A DNA stretch of 64,000 nucleotides, from NCBI GenBank assembly GCA_037443205.1, contig JBBIOU010000003.1:80760-144759 (forward strand). Direction: 5' to 3'. The position numbers and the translations under genes were made by a program. This document shows positions 61,759-64,000 of this stretch, one piece after another (positions within the stretch are counted from its first letter, which is position 1; each line of letters begins with the position of its first letter). Below the pieces are notes generated by a model. The model was not told where the DNA came from. It saw only the letters and a list, made by a program, of their open reading frames with translations, and did no database searches. This stretch comes from JBBIOU01 sp037443205. GTDB taxonomy: Bacteria; Bacteroidota; Bacteroidia; Flavobacteriales_D; UBA2798.

Positions 61759-62487
61759 ATGAAACTACACACCAAAGAAATATTTAAGCAATACAAAAAA
61801 CGAGTGGTTGTAAATGGAGTTACTATTGAAGTGAACAAAGGTGAAATTGTAGGATTACTTGGCCCTAACGGTGCCGGTAAAACCACCTCATTTTACATGA
61901 TAGTTGGCCTGATAAAACCCGATAAAGGAGCGGTTTTTTTAGATGATAAAGATATTACATCATATCCCATGTTTAAAAGAGCTCAACTGGGCTTAGGATA
62001 TCTTCCCCAGGAAGTATCGGTATTTAGAAAGCTTAGCGTAGAAGACAATATATTGGCTGTGCTCGAAATGCGTGATATGACCAAAGAACAACGTTACAAC
62101 CGACTGGAAGAATTACTGGATGAGTTTAGCTTACAACACGTTCGTAAAAATTTAGGCATAAAACTTTCGGGAGGAGAAAAAAGAAGAACAGAGATAGCAC
62201 GTGCGCTGGCTTCTGACCCCAGTTTTGTGTTATTGGATGAACCCTTTGCAGGCGTTGACCCTATTGCCGTTGAAGATATACAAAGAATAGTAGCCAAACT
62301 TAAAACCAAAAACATCGGGGTGTTAATTACTGACCACAACGTGCAGGAAACACTCTCTATTACAGATAGAGCCTACTTGCTTTTTGAAGGCAAAATATTA
62401 AAACAAGGCTCTGCCGAAGAGCTCGCTGCCGACCCCATTGTAAGAAAAGTTTATCTGGGAGAAAATTTTGAACTAAAGAAAAAGTAA
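61759..62487 (+). CDS. lptB: LPS export ABC transporter ATP-binding protein LptB
   Basis: A 242-residue ABC ATPase that powers LPS transport with LptFG. Walker A GPNGAGKTT, Q-loop LPQEVSVF, signature LSGGEKRR, Walker B FVLLDEPFAGVDPIAV, H-loop ITDHNVQETL. The DEPFAGVDPIAVEDI and KILKQGSAEELAADP segments are typical of LptB. lptFG, lptA and lptC are not in the window. It is the last plus-strand core gene before the accessory region. Confidence 0.96.
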   Translation: MKLHTKEIFKQYKKRVVVNGVTIEVNKGEIVGLLGPNGAGKTTSFYMIVGLIKPDKGAVFLDDKDITSYPMFKRAQLGLGYLPQEVSVFRKLSVEDNILAVLEMRDMTKEQRYNRLEELLDEFSLQHVRKNLGIKLSGGEKRRTEIARALASDPSFVLLDEPFAGVDPIAVEDIQRIVAKLKTKNIGVLITDHNVQETLSITDRAYLLFEGKILKQGSAEELAADPIVRKVYLGENFELKKK

Positions 62488-62606
62488 ACCCAAATTTATT
62501 CTAAAATTTTCATCAGCCACGCATGGCGTGGTTAGTTCAAGTACGTGTGTACATTGACAGTATGTGGGTTTAAAATTTGGTTGCATGCCTGTCCGCCTCC
62601 GGTGGA
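62487..62606. repeat. compound palindromic intergenic repeat (family B plus TCCGCC dyad)
   Basis: CCACGC (62517-62522), ATG, GCGTGG (62526-62531) is a perfect hairpin. GTACGTGTGTAC follows. Flanking arms AACCCAAATTTA (about 62487) and TAAAATTTGGTT (62571-62582) are inverted. TCCGCCTCCGGTGGA (62592-62606) is a near palindrome like 8475-8489. The middle resembles repeat B at 11671-11730. It marks the junction between lptB and the accessory genes. Confidence 0.6.
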
Positions 62607-62637
62607 ACGGTTACTGATGTTATGGGTAGTGGTTCTT

Positions 62638-63189
62638 TTATCCTGCATTGTCGTAGGCGGATTTTATCCATTCCATTACTTCTTTGTCTATGTCTTTTAG
62701 GTCTGCAAGATTAATTTTATGTGAACACATTGAGTTTGGCTTTTCTGCTTCTAATTTTCCTTTTGGTTCTTGTCCTTTAAGATTAATACCAATTTCAAAA
62801 CGAGTTTTTGTCGCAGGATTTAATGTCGCAAATTGCTTTTTTCGTCTTAAACTTACATACGCGTTTTTGGGTGCAATTTCAATGTCGTTTCCGAAAGTCA
62901 GGATTTCAGAAATTAGTTTGTCGTAAATGGTTTTCAAATGTTCTTTTCCTTGGTACTGTTTTGAAATCAAGTCGTCTTGATTTTCTTTTGAACTTGCGTC
63001 TGTTTCATTTGCTTTGTGTGCAACAAGGTTAGCAAAACCGTGAGTAAATTCGTGTTGTTCTTTTAGGAATTTTACGATTTCTCCGTGTTTTGTAAAATGC
63101 TGTTTCTTCACAATCTCAATCCATTGTTCCAATGTTTTACCTGTGTTCTTGTGCAGGTTTTCAATCATTGTTTGTGTTGCTTTGTCCAT
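62638..63189 (-). CDS. DUF4287 and DUF5655 domain protein
   Basis: The start at 63189 (MDKATQTMIENLHKNTG) fits the DUF4287 domain; the longer frame to 63264 overlaps the upstream gene. The protein is 183 residues. Residues 1-70 are DUF4287-like (LEQWIEIVK, KHGEIVKFLKEQHEFTHGFANLVAHK), and about 85-180 are DUF5655-like (NAYVSLRRKKQFATL, TRFEIGINL). Function unknown. It is 5 bases after the YCII gene on the minus strand, in a region flanked by palindromic repeats. Single-gene cassettes with this fold occur widely. Confidence 0.82.
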   Translation of the reverse strand: MDKATQTMIENLHKNTGKTLEQWIEIVKKQHFTKHGEIVKFLKEQHEFTHGFANLVAHKANETDASSKENQDDLISKQYQGKEHLKTIYDKLISEILTFGNDIEIAPKNAYVSLRRKKQFATLNPATKTRFEIGINLKGQEPKGKLEAEKPNSMCSHKINLADLKDIDKEVMEWIKSAYDNAG

Positions 63190-63194
63190 ATTTT

Positions 63195-63677
63195 TTAAGG
63201 TTTTGATTTCCAAATTTTGTCGGAAAAAGGCAAGTATTCTGGTAATGCAGCTGAACCGTACCAAGTAAAAATATCGTAATCCAACAATCCGTTCTTTATA
63301 GCTGGGTCAGTTTGTAACAATTCTACTGCTTCTTCAATTGATTTTATGTTGTTTAAAATAAAAATCCCCCTGTAATTATTTTCGTTTTTGCCTAATGGTC
63401 CTGCGACAATTAATTTTCCTTTTTCAACCAAACGATTTATATTGTCAAGGTGTCCCCTAAAACTTTCACTGATGAACTCTTTGTCAGTAGTGGTGTTTGA
63501 CCCTGTTTTTAGAATTACGAAAAAATAGCTTTTCATTCCGTAATCGTCTCCACCTAATTTTTCGGCTAATTCATTGTCATAATTAGGATTCGTTGTCAAG
63601 GTATCTTTTTCCGAATTTGATTGTCCGAAAGTCAAATTGGTCATAACCAAAATTGCTATAGTCAAAATATATTTCAT
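63195..63677 (-). CDS. exported YCII-related domain protein
   Basis: I chose the ATG at 63677 (160 residues) because it directly begins a signal peptide (MKYILTIAILVMTNLTFGQ). The frame to 63713 adds 12 residues. The YCII-like fold is about residues 50-145 (SYFFVILKTGS, RGHLDNINRLVEKGKLIVAGPLG, FILNNIKSIEEAVELL), related to ferredoxin-like dehydratase-type or EthD-type proteins. An exported YCII protein is somewhat unusual. It is followed by the DUF4287 gene, 5 bases away. Confidence 0.8.
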   Translation of the reverse strand: MKYILTIAILVMTNLTFGQSNSEKDTLTTNPNYDNELAEKLGGDDYGMKSYFFVILKTGSNTTTDKEFISESFRGHLDNINRLVEKGKLIVAGPLGKNENNYRGIFILNNIKSIEEAVELLQTDPAIKNGLLDYDIFTWYGSAALPEYLPFSDKIWKSKP

Positions 63678-63717
63678 TGTCTTACTGTGTTTATTGTAGT
63701 GTCGTTCTACCATTACC

Positions 63718-63848
63718 CATAACGGTTTGCAGCTACGCGCAGGTGGTGATTTCGGAGCGATTCACTGTCAGCCAAGCACAAACTTTGATAGAAGCACAAA
63801 ACTTGATTTAACCACTTAACCGCCACTTTTGGGTAGGTGCTGTTAGCA
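63718..63848. repeat. 131-bp imperfect palindromic element at the cassette boundary
   Basis: The left arm (from CATAACGGTTTGCAGCTACG) and the right arm (GGGTAGGTGCTGTTAGC) are inverted: TAAC, CA, CTAC and GTGG match in order with a few gaps. It resembles the palindromic elements that flank small gene cassettes in many Bacteroidota. The ends TAAC and GTTA recall integron attC sites, but the canonical GTTRRRY core is not met. It sits between two minus-strand genes. Confidence 0.55.
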
Positions 63849-63855
63849 ACAGTAA

Positions 63856-64000
63856 TTAATTGTCTGTAATCACGAAAGGTAAATAGTCTTTTTGTTTTTC
63901 ATATTCACTTTTCAACATCTTTTTTAGGTTTTCATTATTTCTCATTAGTAAGAACATTGCTCCCTGAGCTCTTAATAATTTTTCGTCTTTGTCTATTCCA
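63856..64000 (-). CDS. C-terminal fragment of an unknown protein (runs off window)
   Basis: Translating the minus strand gives 47 residues with no stop up to the window edge: RAQGAMFLLMRNNENLKKML and SEYEKQKDYLPFVITDN, stop at 63856-63858. The rest lies beyond the window, so the function cannot be told. It is the next cassette-like gene after the palindromic element and has the same orientation. Confidence 0.6.
   Translation of the reverse strand, partial: GIDKDEKLLRAQGAMFLLMRNNENLKKMLKSEYEKQKDYLPFVITDN

Noticed and set aside
63718..63848. Canonical integron attC site
   Set aside because: The ends do not match RYYYAAC and GTTRRRY, and no integrase is in view; kept only as an attC-like palindrome.
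1..64000. tRNA, rRNA or riboswitch genes
   Set aside because: No cloverleaf with GGTTCGA-type T-arm or other known RNA signature was seen in the gaps by eye; a covariance search was not possible.

Overview
The window is an AT-rich chromosomal segment of a member of the Bacteroidota. The evidence is type IX secretion tails (gliding-type CTDs with VPNVFSPNGD at 15.5-18.9 kb, a Por-type tail at 36.5-37.4 kb), TonB/CarboxypepD-like, DUF5686 and DUF4271 proteins, a PorE-like OmpA protein, -7 boxes of the TAnnTTTG type close to start codons, and few Shine-Dalgarno sequences. The order within the phylum cannot be fixed from this segment. I saw no rRNA, tRNA, CRISPR array or transposase.

Layout. 1-4.0 kb (minus): the 3' part of a cytochrome oxidase assembly operon (heme O synthase, two subunit III genes, subunit IV, two SCO-like proteins, the last cut by the window edge). 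4.0-8.6 kb (plus): a unit bounded by two 60-bp inverted repeats that holds a secreted protein/outer-membrane barrel pair and an arsenic operon (arsR, DUF6428-like, acr3, metallophosphoesterase). 8.7-14 kb (minus): S9 peptidase and RNase R. 14-19 kb (plus): a TPR-like helical protein and two T9SS-exported adhesin-like proteins, one with five SprB-type repeats. 19-22 kb (minus): a tightly overlapping operon of ferritin, M28 peptidase, a lysine-rich repeat protein and an SDR. 22-34 kb: sugar kinase, PorE-like OmpA protein, S1/P1-type phospholipase/nuclease, cysS, a TIGR01777 epimerase, a TonB receptor, dprA and purT. 34-45 kb: two FtsX-type transport systems, a PHP phosphatase, a T9SS cargo, a TlpA-like thioredoxin, fabH, a YopX-like/WD40 pair and a NUDIX hydrolase. 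45-49.4 kb: TerC, a DUF4258-like protein, and tsaC and tsaE (both t6A pathway) around alanine dehydrogenase. 49.4-54 kb: rimP-nusA-infB behind a strong promoter and a terminator-like leader hairpin. 54-62.5 kb (plus): DUF4271, hemD, rnpA, S41 protease, O-antigen ligase-like, DUF5686 and lptB. 62.5-64 kb: palindromic repeats and small accessory genes on the minus strand (DUF4287/DUF5655, YCII, one truncated), which look like a gene-cassette region.

Most of the segment is core metabolism and envelope biology. The accessory parts are the repeat-flanked arsenic unit and the right-hand cassette region. The points most worth following are the inverted repeats flanking the ars unit, the vicinal-cysteine tails shared by ArsR and its neighbour, the lysine-rich secreted repeat protein coupled to ferritin, the hairpin before rimP, and the palindromic cassette boundary near 63.8 kb. 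Function calls come from reading motifs; no database search was run.
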